DNA of 64,000 nt from Camelimonas fluminis (GTDB lineage Bacteria; Pseudomonadota; Alphaproteobacteria; Rhizobiales; Beijerinckiaceae), in NCBI RefSeq assembly GCF_014656355.1, contig NZ_BNCG01000012.1, positions 1 to 64,000 on the forward strand, in the 5' to 3' direction. The translations under genes were made by a program, and so were the position numbers. Below, piece after piece: positions 53,068 to 61,490 of this stretch (within the stretch, counting starts at the first letter, position 1; each line of letters opens with the position of its first letter). The notes beneath the pieces were generated by a model. The model saw nothing but the letters and a program-made list of their open reading frames with translations. It was not told the DNA's origin and made no database searches.

Positions 53068-53733
53068 TTACAGCACAACGACCTTCGATCCCGCTGGAAC
53101 CCGGTTGTAGAGATCGATGACGTCCTGGTTCATCATGCGGATACAGCCGGAGGACATCGCCTGGCCGATGGTCTCCGGCTCATTGGTGCCGTGAATGCGG
53201 AACAGGGTGTCCTTGCCATTCCGGTAGAGATAGAGCGCGCGGGCGCCGAGCGGGTTCTCTGGCCCGCCCTTCACGCCGCCGGCCACGGGGCCGTAGCGCT
53301 CCGGCTGCCGGGCGATCATGTTGGAGGTTGGCGCCCAGTTTGGCCATTCGCGCTTGAGGCCGATATTGGCGTTTCCCTTGAACGCCAGTCCCTCCTGGCC
53401 CACGCCGACGCCATAACGCATCGCCTTGCCGTCTTCCTGAACCAGATAGATGAAGCGATTTTTGGTGTCGACGATCACCGTTCCCGGCGAATGGGGCGTG
53501 GGATAGGCCACCTGACGCCGGATATTGCGCGTCTCCATCTGCGTCACATCGACCGCCGGGACAGGGAATTTCTCATCCGTCCGCCCGGCGTAGGTCGCGA
53601 GCGCCATGGCGCGCTGCGGATCCAGGGGCGGCTGTCCCCTGGACGACGGATTGGAGGTGGTCGTGCAGCCAGCGAGCGCCAGACTGACGGCGGCGATGGC
53701 ATGGAGCGCGCGGCTCCTGGCGGACAGGATCAT
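53068..53733 (-). CDS. L,D-transpeptidase lipoprotein (YkuD fold, ErfK/YbiS-like)
   Basis: Periplasmic peptidoglycan enzyme of 221 residues making 3-3 crosslinks or attaching proteins to the wall. The lipobox LALAGC gives acylated C23. The YkuD motif has H181 (RIHGTNEPETIG) and nucleophile C197 in SSGCIRM. It is the last gene in the leftward run dsbD, TlpA-like, transpeptidase, 78 nt after its neighbour. Its single periplasmic catalytic cysteine is the type of residue that DsbG/DsbD systems protect from oxidation. Confidence 0.93.
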   Translation of the reverse strand: MILSARSRALHAIAAVSLALAGCTTTSNPSSRGQPPLDPQRAMALATYAGRTDEKFPVPAVDVTQMETRNIRRQVAYPTPHSPGTVIVDTKNRFIYLVQEDGKAMRYGVGVGQEGLAFKGNANIGLKREWPNWAPTSNMIARQPERYGPVAGGVKGGPENPLGARALYLYRNGKDTLFRIHGTNEPETIGQAMSSGCIRMMNQDVIDLYNRVPAGSKVVVL

Positions 53734-53811
53734 GGGGTGCCCTTGGGGTATGGATTGGCCGCAACCGGCGGCGCGACAGCGGGAAGGCGTATTGGGATGA
53801 GCCCGCGTGGA

Positions 53812-54615
53812 TCAACGGGCGCCGGCAAGCCGGTCGATGCCGGCGCTGAGCGCTTCGCGAGAGATTTCACCGACATGCATTGATGCGAGCGCGCCGTCCG
53901 CCCTCAGGAACAGCGTGACCGGAAGGCCCGGCACGCCGTAGTGACGCGCCACCTGCATTGAGCGGTCGAGCAGGATGCTGTTGAGGGAAAGCCTGTCGCG
54001 CGCCAGATAGCTGCGGATCTTGTCCGCCTCTTCCCCCTGGTTGACGAACAGGAAGGTCACGTCGGTGCGGCTCGCCGCCACCTCCGCCAGCAACGGCATT
54101 TCCCGGCGGCAGGGCGGGCACCAGCTCGCCCAGATATTGACGATGGCCGGCTTCCCGGCCACATCGCTGATCGCCATGGGCAGACCATCAAGCTGCTGCA
54201 GCGCCACCGCTGGCGCCGGCTGGCCGAGCGTTGCCTTTGTCAAGGCGCCGACGCCAGCCCAGACAAACAGCCCGATGCCGAGAGCCGCCGCCGCGCCAAG
54301 CCCGGCAAGGGATGAGCGGATCATCAGGGCGCTGACCAGCAGCACGCCGGCAAGGCCCGCGAGCGGCTCGAAACCGCCCTGCCAGATGGCGAAAACACGC
54401 CACGGTTCACCTGCGAAGCTGTGCCAGTGCAAACCCACGTGACCCAACCGGGCCGCGACGAGCCCGGCGACCAGCGCCCAGCTCGCCCAGGCGCTGATGG
54501 CGCGATCCATCCGCCGGGCGAGGATCGTCGCCGTGATCATGAAAGCGAAGACGCCAAGGATCGCCGCCAATCGGTCAGAGGCGAACACCAGCGGGCCAAT
54601 GCTGACAGCGTTCAC
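53812..54615 (-). CDS. membrane-anchored TlpA-like thiol-disulfide oxidoreductase
   Basis: A 267-residue protein whose N-terminal 125 residues contain about four hydrophobic helices, loosely resembling Lgt or DsbD-type membrane modules. A periplasmic thioredoxin domain follows, with C166 and C169 in WASWCPPCRREMP and a cis-proline in GLPVTLFLR. TlpA-like proteins reduce periplasmic cysteines and copper-site precursors. GTG 54615 overlaps the dsbD stop by 4 nt, so it should accept electrons from DsbD. Confidence 0.9.
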   Translation of the reverse strand: MNAVSIGPLVFASDRLAAILGVFAFMITATILARRMDRAISAWASWALVAGLVAARLGHVGLHWHSFAGEPWRVFAIWQGGFEPLAGLAGVLLVSALMIRSSLAGLGAAAALGIGLFVWAGVGALTKATLGQPAPAVALQQLDGLPMAISDVAGKPAIVNIWASWCPPCRREMPLLAEVAASRTDVTFLFVNQGEEADKIRSYLARDRLSLNSILLDRSMQVARHYGVPGLPVTLFLRADGALASMHVGEISREALSAGIDRLAGAR

Positions 54616-56474
54616 CGGGCGTCCTCCACCTTGCCAGCCGAGGCCAGCAGCGTCGCGCGCGTCACGTCGCCGACAAGGCGGGTCCCGGACGCCTCCCGGC
54701 CTTCAGGAGAGACGAAGATCATCGTCGGCGGGCCAGCCACCTGCAGGCGCTTCATCAGTTTTTGCTGCGCCGGCGCGTTGTCGCTGACATCAAGCTTGAT
54801 CAGATTGAATTGACCCAGCGCGGACTGAACCGCCAGATCCGGCAGCACCGCGCGCTCGATGACCGAGCAGGCGACGCACCAGTCCGCCGTTACGTAAAGC
54901 AGGCTTGGCCGGTCTTTGGCCGCCGCCATCCGCGCCCGCAGGGCCGTTTCACTGTCGACCGTATGGAAAGCGCGCTCCTGGACCAGGGCCGAGCCGCCAG
55001 CGCCGCGCGCGGCGAGGCGCGCGAGCGGGCGCAGCGGATCGCCGGCGCCAGTCGCCGCGCCGACGCCGAGAATGACGCCATAAAGCGCCGCAACGAGCCC
55101 GGCGGCCCTGGCGACGCGGGCGCCAGCGCCCGCGTCCGGCCGGGTCGCGTCAAATGCGCCAAGCCAGACCGCCACGCCGATCGCCAGCGCCGCCCAGAGG
55201 GCGAGCCCGGCTTCCGCCGCGAGAATGCGCGACAGCATCCAGATGGCGGTGGCGATGAAAATGAAGCCGAAGCCCTGCCGCGCCCGCGCCATCCACGGGC
55301 CAGCCTTGGGCAACGCTTTGGGGCCGAGCGTGCCGAAAACCACGAGCGGAACGCCTTTGCCGAGGCCCAGCGCGAACAGCGCCGCCGCGCCAAGGGCGAC
55401 ATCGCCGGTTTGCGCGATATAGATCAGCGCGCCCGCCAGCGGCGCGGTCACGCACGGGCCAACGATCAGCGCCGAGGTGAAGCCCAGCAGTCCGGCGGAG
55501 GCCAGCGAACCGCGCCGCCCCTGCCCCAGACCGCCCACCCTGTTGACCCAGGAGGCCGGCAATTGCAACTCGAACAGCCCAAACATCGACAAAGCGAGCG
55601 CCAGAAACAGCGCCGAAACCGCGACAATGGCCAGCGGCGACTGCAACGCCATCTGCAGGTTCTGGCCAGACCACGCGGCCGCCAGGCCAAGCAGGCCGAA
55701 AGCCGCCGCCATGGCGACCACATAGGCAAGCGATAGCGAAAATCCACGCCATGCGGTGACCGCTTCTCCCTGGCGCGCGATGGCGCCGGCGAGGATCGGG
55801 TACATGGGAAACACGCAGGGCGTGAAAGCCAGCAGCACGCCAAACAGCATGAAGCTGCCGAGCACGACCAGCGCGCCGCCCTGGTTCAGCAGCGCGCTGA
55901 CCATGCCGCCGCCATCGTCCACGGCGATGACGCCGCCGGGTGCGGCTTGTGCGGGCGCCCGTGCTGGCGGCGCGGACCAGGCGTCGGCGACGGACGAGGT
56001 CGCCTGAGGGGGAGCAGCGGCGACCGCCAGCGTCGCGAGGTCGATTTGCCGGACCGCCGGCGGATAGCAAATCCCGTTTTCCTGGCAGCCCTGATAGCCG
56101 ACCTCAACGGTCCCGGTTTTTCCGCCCGCCACGGGAACAACAGCCTCCGCGCGGTTATGAAACACCGTGGTGACGCCAAAGGTCGGATCGTCCAGCGTCT
56201 TGCCGTCGCCCTGCAACTCTGGGGCGGGCAGACCAGCGGCGCCGCGCCGGAAAACGAACTTGTCCTTGTACAGATAATAGCCAGGCGCGATCGTCCACGC
56301 GAAGCGGACGCTGTCGTCAGGCAGTCGCGTCGCCGAAAGCCGGAAAGCCTGATCCGCCGGCAGGGGCCGCGTTCCGGCGGCGGGCGACCGGGCTCCGGCG
56401 GGCGCGGCGAGCAGCGCGCCGAGCATGACCAACAGCGCCCAGACCACGCGCCGCCAGGGATTGTTTTGAGACAC
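54612..56474 (-). CDS. dsbD: thiol:disulfide interchange protein DsbD
   Basis: Carries reducing power across the inner membrane to periplasmic thiol proteins, 620 residues. The signal peptide is followed by the N-terminal immunoglobulin-like domain with paired cysteines (GCQENGICYPP). Eight membrane helices include FTPCVFPMYPILAGAI and VGPCVTAPLAGALIY. The C-terminal thioredoxin domain has C533 and C536 (ADWCVACSVIE). GTG 56474 follows GGGAG. A CTTAAG box pair lies about 90 nt upstream. Confidence 0.96.
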   Translation of the reverse strand: MSQNNPWRRVVWALLVMLGALLAAPAGARSPAAGTRPLPADQAFRLSATRLPDDSVRFAWTIAPGYYLYKDKFVFRRGAAGLPAPELQGDGKTLDDPTFGVTTVFHNRAEAVVPVAGGKTGTVEVGYQGCQENGICYPPAVRQIDLATLAVAAAPPQATSSVADAWSAPPARAPAQAAPGGVIAVDDGGGMVSALLNQGGALVVLGSFMLFGVLLAFTPCVFPMYPILAGAIARQGEAVTAWRGFSLSLAYVVAMAAAFGLLGLAAAWSGQNLQMALQSPLAIVAVSALFLALALSMFGLFELQLPASWVNRVGGLGQGRRGSLASAGLLGFTSALIVGPCVTAPLAGALIYIAQTGDVALGAAALFALGLGKGVPLVVFGTLGPKALPKAGPWMARARQGFGFIFIATAIWMLSRILAAEAGLALWAALAIGVAVWLGAFDATRPDAGAGARVARAAGLVAALYGVILGVGAATGAGDPLRPLARLAARGAGGSALVQERAFHTVDSETALRARMAAAKDRPSLLYVTADWCVACSVIERAVLPDLAVQSALGQFNLIKLDVSDNAPAQQKLMKRLQVAGPPTMIFVSPEGREASGTRLVGDVTRATLLASAGKVEDAR

Positions 56475-56557
56475 AGTGAACTCCCGCCGCAGCTCCAGGA
56501 TGGAAAAAACCTTCCGGGATGGGAAATGGGCTTTGGGAAAAGATCCTGGCGCAGCGA

Positions 56558-56574
56558 CTTAAGGCAGGCTTAAG
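56558..56574. promoter_or_regulatory. CTTAAG-N5-CTTAAG regulator box upstream of dsbD
   Basis: CTTAAG-GCAGG-CTTAAG, a direct repeat of a palindromic hexamer as in PmrA/QseB-type operators. It lies 84-100 nt before the dsbD start and just after the dsbA stop. The same box occurs at 57325. Confidence 0.75.
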
Positions 56575-56607
56575 GGCCGCGCCGCCATGGCGCGCTGTCT
56601 GGCGGGT

Positions 56608-57255
56608 CTATTTCGCTTCAGCCTGTTTGGCCCGCGCGTCGGCAATGGCCTGGCGAAAACTTTGATAGTCGAGCGCGGAGGCGCGGAACGGACCGATCAG
56701 GAAGCTCGGCGTCCCGGTGAGGCCCAACGCATCGCCCTGCGCCATGTTGCGCTTGATGAGGGCGTCAATATCGACGTTGCGCGCGCCGAGGTCGCTGTCC
56801 AGCCGCCGCATGTCGATCCCGGCCGTCTCAAGGGCGGCCCGCATCTGTTCACGGGTGACGCCGCTGCCGGGAACCTTCATCAGGGCCTCATGGGCCATCT
56901 CATAGCGGCCCTGGTATTTGGCGGCGATGGCAAGTTGCGCGCCGTCGATGGACGTTGGACGGATCACCGGCCAGTCCTTGTAGACATGGCGAATCTTGCC
57001 ATCCTCGCGGATGACGCGCGCCAGCACCGGCGCCACTTTTTTGCAATAGGGACAGTTGTAGTCAGTGAAGTTGACGATGGTGACGTCGCCTTTGGGGTTG
57101 CCGCCGACGGGCGCCCCGGGATCATTGAGGATCATCTCTTTGGTGACCTCGATCTCGCTGGCGGCGGCCCGGCCTGCGAACAGCAATCCGGCGAAGCCCC
57201 CGCCCGTCGCCAGCAATGCCCCGCCCAGGATTGCGCCTCTTCGCGTTACAGTCAT
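56608..57255 (-). CDS. DsbA-family periplasmic thiol protein, DsbG-like CPYC active site
   Basis: Exported thioredoxin-fold protein of 215 residues. The signal region is MTVTRRGAILGGALLATGG, with a twin-arginine-like start. The active site is C68-P-Y-C71 (DYNCPYCKK), the same dipeptide as in E. coli DsbG, and the residue before the cis-proline is Thr (LTGTPSFLIG), as in DsbC/DsbG and unlike DsbA (Val). It lacks the long dimerisation domain of DsbG. ATG 57255 has AAGGAG upstream. It precedes dsbD on the same strand; electron supply from DsbD is likely. Confidence 0.88.
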   Translation of the reverse strand: MTVTRRGAILGGALLATGGGFAGLLFAGRAAASEIEVTKEMILNDPGAPVGGNPKGDVTIVNFTDYNCPYCKKVAPVLARVIREDGKIRHVYKDWPVIRPTSIDGAQLAIAAKYQGRYEMAHEALMKVPGSGVTREQMRAALETAGIDMRRLDSDLGARNVDIDALIKRNMAQGDALGLTGTPSFLIGPFRASALDYQSFRQAIADARAKQAEAK

Positions 57256-57324
57256 CCTTATGCTCCTTCTGCCTGGCGTGGATCGCGGCGTGACGCCGGC
57301 CATGCGGCTTTCCAGGCCGCGCAG

Positions 57325-57341
57325 CTTAAGGCTGGCTTAAG
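57325..57341. promoter_or_regulatory. CTTAAG-N5-CTTAAG regulator box between dsbA-like gene and the two-component genes
   Basis: CTTAAG-GCTGG-CTTAAG lies 46-62 nt before the response-regulator start and 70-86 nt before the divergent dsbA-like start. It could serve both promoters. It differs by one spacer base from the box at 56558. Confidence 0.75.
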
Positions 57342-57386
57342 GTGGGAGCGGTGGTTGCGGGCGACGGCAGAAACAGGCGAGGCGCC

Positions 57387-58052
57387 ATGCGCGTGCTGGT
57401 TATCGAGGACGACGACGTTTTGATGAATGGCCTGCAGGTCGGCCTTGGGCTGGCCGGCTTCACCGTGGAGGCCGTCGCCACCTGCGCCGACGCCTCGGCG
57501 GCCCTGCGCGCCGCGACCTTCGACGCCGTGGTGCTCGATCTGATGCTGCCTGACGGTTCGGGCCTCGACGTCCTCACCGAGGCGCGGGCCCGCCAGTTGG
57601 CGGCGCCGGTGCTGTTGCTGACGGCGCGCGACAGCGTGCCCGACCGCATCGCCGGGCTCGACGCCGGGGCCGACGATTACCTCGGAAAACCGTTTGATCT
57701 GGATGAGGTGGCGGCGCGACTTCGCGCCCTGATCCGCCGGGCAGCCGGCCGGGCGACGGCGACTTCGCAATGGCGCGACATCACCCTCGATCCCGCGGCG
57801 ATGACCGTCAGCCGGGCGGGGGAAGCGGTGCGGCTGTCGCGCCGGGAGTTCGCCATCCTGCACGCCCTGATCGACCGGCCAGGACAGGTTCTGTCAAAAT
57901 CCCAGCTGGAGGAGCGTCTGTATGGCTGGCAGGAGGAAATCGAGAGCAACGCCATCGAGGTGCACGTTCACAAACTGCGCGCCAAGCTGGGCGCCGGCGT
58001 GATCGAAACCGTGCGCGGCGTCGGCTACCGGCTGATGGAGACCGCGTCATGA
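57387..58052 (+). CDS. OmpR-family response regulator (QseB/PmrA-like)
   Basis: A 221-residue regulator: receiver with D51 (VVLDLMLPDGSGLDVL), conserved lysine in YLGKPFDLDEVAARL, and a winged-helix DNA-binding domain (LSRREFAILHALIDRPGQVLS; RGVGYRLME). The order and sequence style are those of QseB/PmrA. The predicted target is the CTTAAG-N5-CTTAAG box. GAGGCGCC precedes ATG 57387; the stop overlaps the kinase start by 4 nt. Confidence 0.94.
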   Translation: MRVLVIEDDDVLMNGLQVGLGLAGFTVEAVATCADASAALRAATFDAVVLDLMLPDGSGLDVLTEARARQLAAPVLLLTARDSVPDRIAGLDAGADDYLGKPFDLDEVAARLRALIRRAAGRATATSQWRDITLDPAAMTVSRAGEAVRLSRREFAILHALIDRPGQVLSKSQLEERLYGWQEEIESNAIEVHVHKLRAKLGAGVIETVRGVGYRLMETAS

Positions 58053-59410
58053 CGTCGATCCGGACGCGGTTGGTCCTGATCCTGATCGTCACCACCGGCG
58101 TCGTCTGGCTGTCGGCGATCGCCTGGATCTATCTGGGCGCCCGGATGCAGGTGGAGCGGGTGCTCGACGCCCGCCTGAGCGAATCCGCCCGCATGGTCAG
58201 TTCGCTGCTCACCCGCCAGGACATCAGCGCCAGACAGGAGGTCGACGCGGGAAAGGCCGCCCGCGCCGCCGAGATCGCCGCCATGCACCTGCCCTATGAG
58301 CGCCAGCTCTCCTGCCAGATCTGGGCGATCAACGGCGGCGCCCTGGTCAGCCGCTCCGAAGGCGCGCCGGCGCAACCGCTGACCGACAGCGGCGTTGGCT
58401 TTTCCGTCACCCAGGTGAATGGCGAAACCTGGCGGGTCTATGCGGTGGAGAACCGGGCCCTCGGCATGCGCGTGCTGGTGGGCGACAACATGCGCGTGCG
58501 CGACCAGCTGGTCGCCGATGTGATCCGTGGCCTCGCCTTGCCGGCGTTGCTCATCCTGCCGGTTCTGGCGGGGCTGATCTGGCTCAGCGTCAAAAAGGGA
58601 TTGGCGCCGCTCAACGCCATGGCGCGGTCGCTGGAGATCAGGCCGGCTTCCGACCTCAGTCCCTTGCCGGACCGTGACAGCCCGTCCGAAATCCGGCCGA
58701 TGATCCGTTCCCTCAACGGGCTGTTCGCGCGGGTGGAGGCGGCGCGCTTGCATGAGCGCGATTTCACCGCCTTCGCCGCCCACGAACTCCGCACGCCAAT
58801 CGCTGGCATGAAGACCCAGGCGCAGATCGCTTTGGGCCACGGCGACGCGACGGTGCGCGACAATGCGTTGCGCCAGATCGTCATCGGCGTGGACCGGACC
58901 TCGCGGCTGGTCCGTCAACTGACGGACCTGACCAGCACCGAAAGCAGCGCCTTCGGCCACGACGCCAACGGCGTCGACGCCGGCAGGACATTGCAGACGC
59001 TGGCGGACGACATCCGCCAGCACTACCCCAAAGCCGCCGCCATCGCGGTGGACCCGGGGCTGTTCAACGTCACCCTGCCGGTGAATGGAGCGCTGTTCAT
59101 GCTGGCGGCGCGGAACCTGCTGGAAAACGCCGTCTTGCATGCGCCGCCGGATCGCCCTGTCGCCTGCTGGTTGCGTCGTGACCCGGCCAGCCTGAGCATC
59201 GTCATCGACGACGACGGTCCAGGCATTCCGGCTGACGAGTTGCCCAAGGCGCGCGACCGTTTCTTCCGCGGTCGCAATCGCACGGCAATGGGCAGCGGCC
59301 TCGGTCTGGCCATCGCCGATCTCGCCCTGCAGCGCATGGCGGCGGATCTGCATCTTGAAAACCGCCCCGACGGCGGGCTGCGGGCGGAGCTGCGCTTCCC
59401 CACGCCCTGA
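58049..59410 (+). CDS. sensor histidine kinase (QseC/PmrB-like)
   Basis: Membrane kinase of 453 residues. Helices near residues 7-29 and 161-180 bound a roughly 130-residue periplasmic sensor containing a single cysteine (C89 in RQLSCQIW). H245 in FAAHELRTPIAGM is the phospho-acceptor; DDGPGIP and GSGLGLAIADL mark the ATPase domain. It pairs with the overlapping regulator gene. Its context implies sensing of envelope redox or wall stress; the signal is unknown. Confidence 0.94.
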   Translation: MTSIRTRLVLILIVTTGVVWLSAIAWIYLGARMQVERVLDARLSESARMVSSLLTRQDISARQEVDAGKAARAAEIAAMHLPYERQLSCQIWAINGGALVSRSEGAPAQPLTDSGVGFSVTQVNGETWRVYAVENRALGMRVLVGDNMRVRDQLVADVIRGLALPALLILPVLAGLIWLSVKKGLAPLNAMARSLEIRPASDLSPLPDRDSPSEIRPMIRSLNGLFARVEAARLHERDFTAFAAHELRTPIAGMKTQAQIALGHGDATVRDNALRQIVIGVDRTSRLVRQLTDLTSTESSAFGHDANGVDAGRTLQTLADDIRQHYPKAAAIAVDPGLFNVTLPVNGALFMLAARNLLENAVLHAPPDRPVACWLRRDPASLSIVIDDDGPGIPADELPKARDRFFRGRNRTAMGSGLGLAIADLALQRMAADLHLENRPDGGLRAELRFPTP

Positions 59411-59420
59411 GGCGCCGCGT

Positions 59421-59453
59421 GGGCATGGCGGCGGAAAATCCGCAGCCATGCCC
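59421..59453. terminator. bidirectional hairpin between kinase and transpeptidase genes
   Basis: GGGCATGGC and GCCATGCCC enclose a second stem GCGGA/TCCGC with an AAA loop, with one mismatch between. It lies between convergent genes. Confidence 0.7.
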
Positions 59454-59476
59454 AATGGCGCCAGAGCAGGGCCGGC

Positions 59477-60733
59477 TCAGTTACTGGCGGTCCTGGTCGT
59501 GAAATGCGGGGTCCCGATCGCGGTCACCGGCGAAACCACGGGCTGCGGCGCTGAAATGGCTTTGGGCCTTGGCTTGCGCGGCTGGATCGTTGAGAGAACA
59601 ACTCCCACCGGATTATCGAGACCATAAATATCATCGCGAAACTGCGTCTGGCCGTCCGCCCCCTGCCAGCCGGTGAGATAGACCCACGCCACAGGGGTCG
59701 ACTTTCGCAGCTGGACGTTCTTGCGCTCCCCCTTCGCGATGCTGTCCTCGATCGCCTGACGGCTCCACTCGGATCCTTCGAGCAGCCAGGCGGCGAGATC
59801 GCGCACGCCCTCGATGCGGGCGCAGCCGGAGGAGTTGAAGCGCAGATCGCTGCGGAACAGCACCTTCTTGGGCGTGTCGTGCATATAGACCGCTTCGCCA
59901 TTGGGCATGTCGATCTTCAACTGGCCGAGGGAGTTGGTGGGGCCAGGCTCCTGCCGCACGTAGAAATATGGATTGACCAGGGTCGCCCAATCCACGCTCG
60001 CGGGGTCGATTTCCCTGTTCTCGGCGCCGATCAGCTTCATGTTCGCCCTGGCGAGAAATCCGGGCTCCTTGCGCATGCGCGGGATGATGTCGGCCTTCAC
60101 GATCGACATCGGCGCCGTCCAGTACGGATTGAGGTTCACCGACGTGATGTTGGCCTGCAGGACCGGCGACGGCCGGTCGGGTCGGCCGACGATAGCCAGA
60201 TGGCGCCGGCGCACCTGGCCGTCCTCGACGGCTTCAACGCTGGCGCCCGGGATGTTCACCACGACATAGCGATGGGCGAAGTTGAAACCGTTGCCCTTGA
60301 GGCGCCCCAGCGTGGCGGTGAGCTGGTTGACGCGCGTTTCGACCGGCGTGTTCATGGCTTTCAGCGTCAGGCGCCCAACCGTGCCGAGGTCCGACAGGCC
60401 ATGCCGACGCTGGAAGCGCTTCACCGCTTCGACGACCGTCGCGTCATAAACCTCCCCGGGCAGCGCGGCGGCAGGGAGATCGCCGCTGGCGATGAGGCGC
60501 TGCTTCAGCGCCACCACGTCCGGCCCCTGCGAATCCAGCTTCAGCGCGGTGACGCTGCCGGGCGTCTTTGGCCAACCGCCCTGGCTGGCGATTTTCTCAT
60601 GCGCCGCCAGCGCCTGCAGCGTGCGTTCGTAGGTGTTGGGACCATAGCCCGGCTCATCGGCGCGCGCCGGAGGCATTGCAACCGTGGTCAGCGTGGCGAC
60701 CGCCGTGGCGAGAATGCAGAAGCGCGCGAACAT
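59477..60733 (-). CDS. L,D-transpeptidase with peptidoglycan-binding domain (YcbB/LdtD-like)
   Basis: Exported enzyme of 418 residues forming 3-3 peptidoglycan crosslinks. The signal peptide ends PARADE, a PG_binding_1-like helical domain spans about residues 65-130 (VEAVKRFQRRHGLSDLGTVG), and the YkuD domain carries H285 (VYMHDTP) and nucleophile C304 (NSSGCARIEGV). It is shorter than E. coli YcbB (615) and lacks that protein's N-terminal scaffold. A degenerate CTTAAG-type box lies 55-71 nt upstream of its start, suggesting control by the neighbouring two-component system. Confidence 0.94.
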   Translation of the reverse strand: MFARFCILATAVATLTTVAMPPARADEPGYGPNTYERTLQALAAHEKIASQGGWPKTPGSVTALKLDSQGPDVVALKQRLIASGDLPAAALPGEVYDATVVEAVKRFQRRHGLSDLGTVGRLTLKAMNTPVETRVNQLTATLGRLKGNGFNFAHRYVVVNIPGASVEAVEDGQVRRRHLAIVGRPDRPSPVLQANITSVNLNPYWTAPMSIVKADIIPRMRKEPGFLARANMKLIGAENREIDPASVDWATLVNPYFYVRQEPGPTNSLGQLKIDMPNGEAVYMHDTPKKVLFRSDLRFNSSGCARIEGVRDLAAWLLEGSEWSRQAIEDSIAKGERKNVQLRKSTPVAWVYLTGWQGADGQTQFRDDIYGLDNPVGVVLSTIQPRKPRPKAISAPQPVVSPVTAIGTPHFTTRTASN

Positions 60734-60787
60734 GGAGCATCCCCGGGAAAGGGCAGAGGGCGAATGCGATGAATATTGCCTGGCATA

Positions 60788-60804
60788 GTCAAGGAAGGCT
60801 TAAT
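60788..60804. promoter_or_regulatory. degenerate CTTAAG-type box upstream of the second L,D-transpeptidase
   Basis: GTCAAG-GAAGG-CTTAAT keeps 4 of 6 and 5 of 6 bases of the hexamers and the 5-nt spacing of the boxes at 56558 and 57325. The spacer also shares its final AGG or GG. Confidence 0.45.
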
Positions 60805-60920
60805 GGCGCGCGCTGACGGTCCGACCGGACCTCCCCCCGCGTGATCGGGAATCCGCCGTCGTGGCGGATGTTCCGCGCCTGGGCGCCCCATCATCCGCGC
60901 ATGGAAATTCCGCTGGCCCC

Positions 60921-61490
60921 ATGTCTGTCTACCGCTCTGCCCCCTATCGCATCGATCTGCCCAAGGAGGCGCTGGCGCGCGCGTTCCATGCGACGCCTGA
61001 GCATCCTGTGCTCGATCTGCATGGCGGCGTCGCACCGGGGCGGCCGGCATGGGTCATCCGTATCCGCGCCGGGCGAAGGGTCATTACGCCGATGGTCTGG
61101 GGATTTCCGCCGCCACCGGGGCGGGAGCAGCTGGTTACAAGCGCGCGAAACCTGGATTCCACCTTCTGGCGCCCCTGGCTGAAGCGCGCCAACCGCTGCC
61201 TGATCCCGTTCACCAGCTTCAGCGCCCCGGCGGGCCCATCCGGCGGCTTGCGACCAGCGAACGGAAGAGCGGCGGCTTTTGCCGGGCTGTGGCGATCATT
61301 CGAGGAGGTGCTGTTCTTCGCCAGGCTGACGTCTCCCGACGATGGAACCGGGTGGGCGGCGACCATGCCGGTCGTGCTGACGGAAGAAAACGAGTTCGTC
61401 GACTGGCTGGAGGCGGCGCCAGACGTCGCGGCCCGGATGCAACGTCCTCCGGCCCCCGAAAAGCTGGTCGCGCTTGCCAACACCGGCTGA
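60921..61490 (+). CDS. SRAP-fold (YedK/HMCES-like) protein lacking the catalytic residues
   Basis: A 189-residue protein with the SRAP layout: VITPMVWGFPPP, TSARNLDSTFWRPWLKRANRCLIP and FAGLW align with WGLIP, NARSET and FAGLW of the family. Active SRAP proteins begin Met-Cys, the cysteine forming a thiazolidine link to abasic DNA. Here the N-terminus is MSVYRS, with Ser at position 2. The FYEW glutamate position reads TSFSAP, and the HDRMP histidine is absent (AATMPVVL). It is probably a non-crosslinking paralogue. A GTG at 60861 is an alternative start that would remove any N-terminal residue analogy. Confidence 0.75.
   Translation: MSVYRSAPYRIDLPKEALARAFHATPEHPVLDLHGGVAPGRPAWVIRIRAGRRVITPMVWGFPPPPGREQLVTSARNLDSTFWRPWLKRANRCLIPFTSFSAPAGPSGGLRPANGRAAAFAGLWRSFEEVLFFARLTSPDDGTGWAATMPVVLTEENEFVDWLEAAPDVAARMQRPPAPEKLVALANTG

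Noticed and set aside
58025-59455. A 476-codon minus-strand frame opposite the QseC-like kinase
   Set aside because: The plus-strand frame has all kinase motifs and a 4-nt overlap with the regulator. The antisense frame is Arg/His/Gln-rich shadow sequence.
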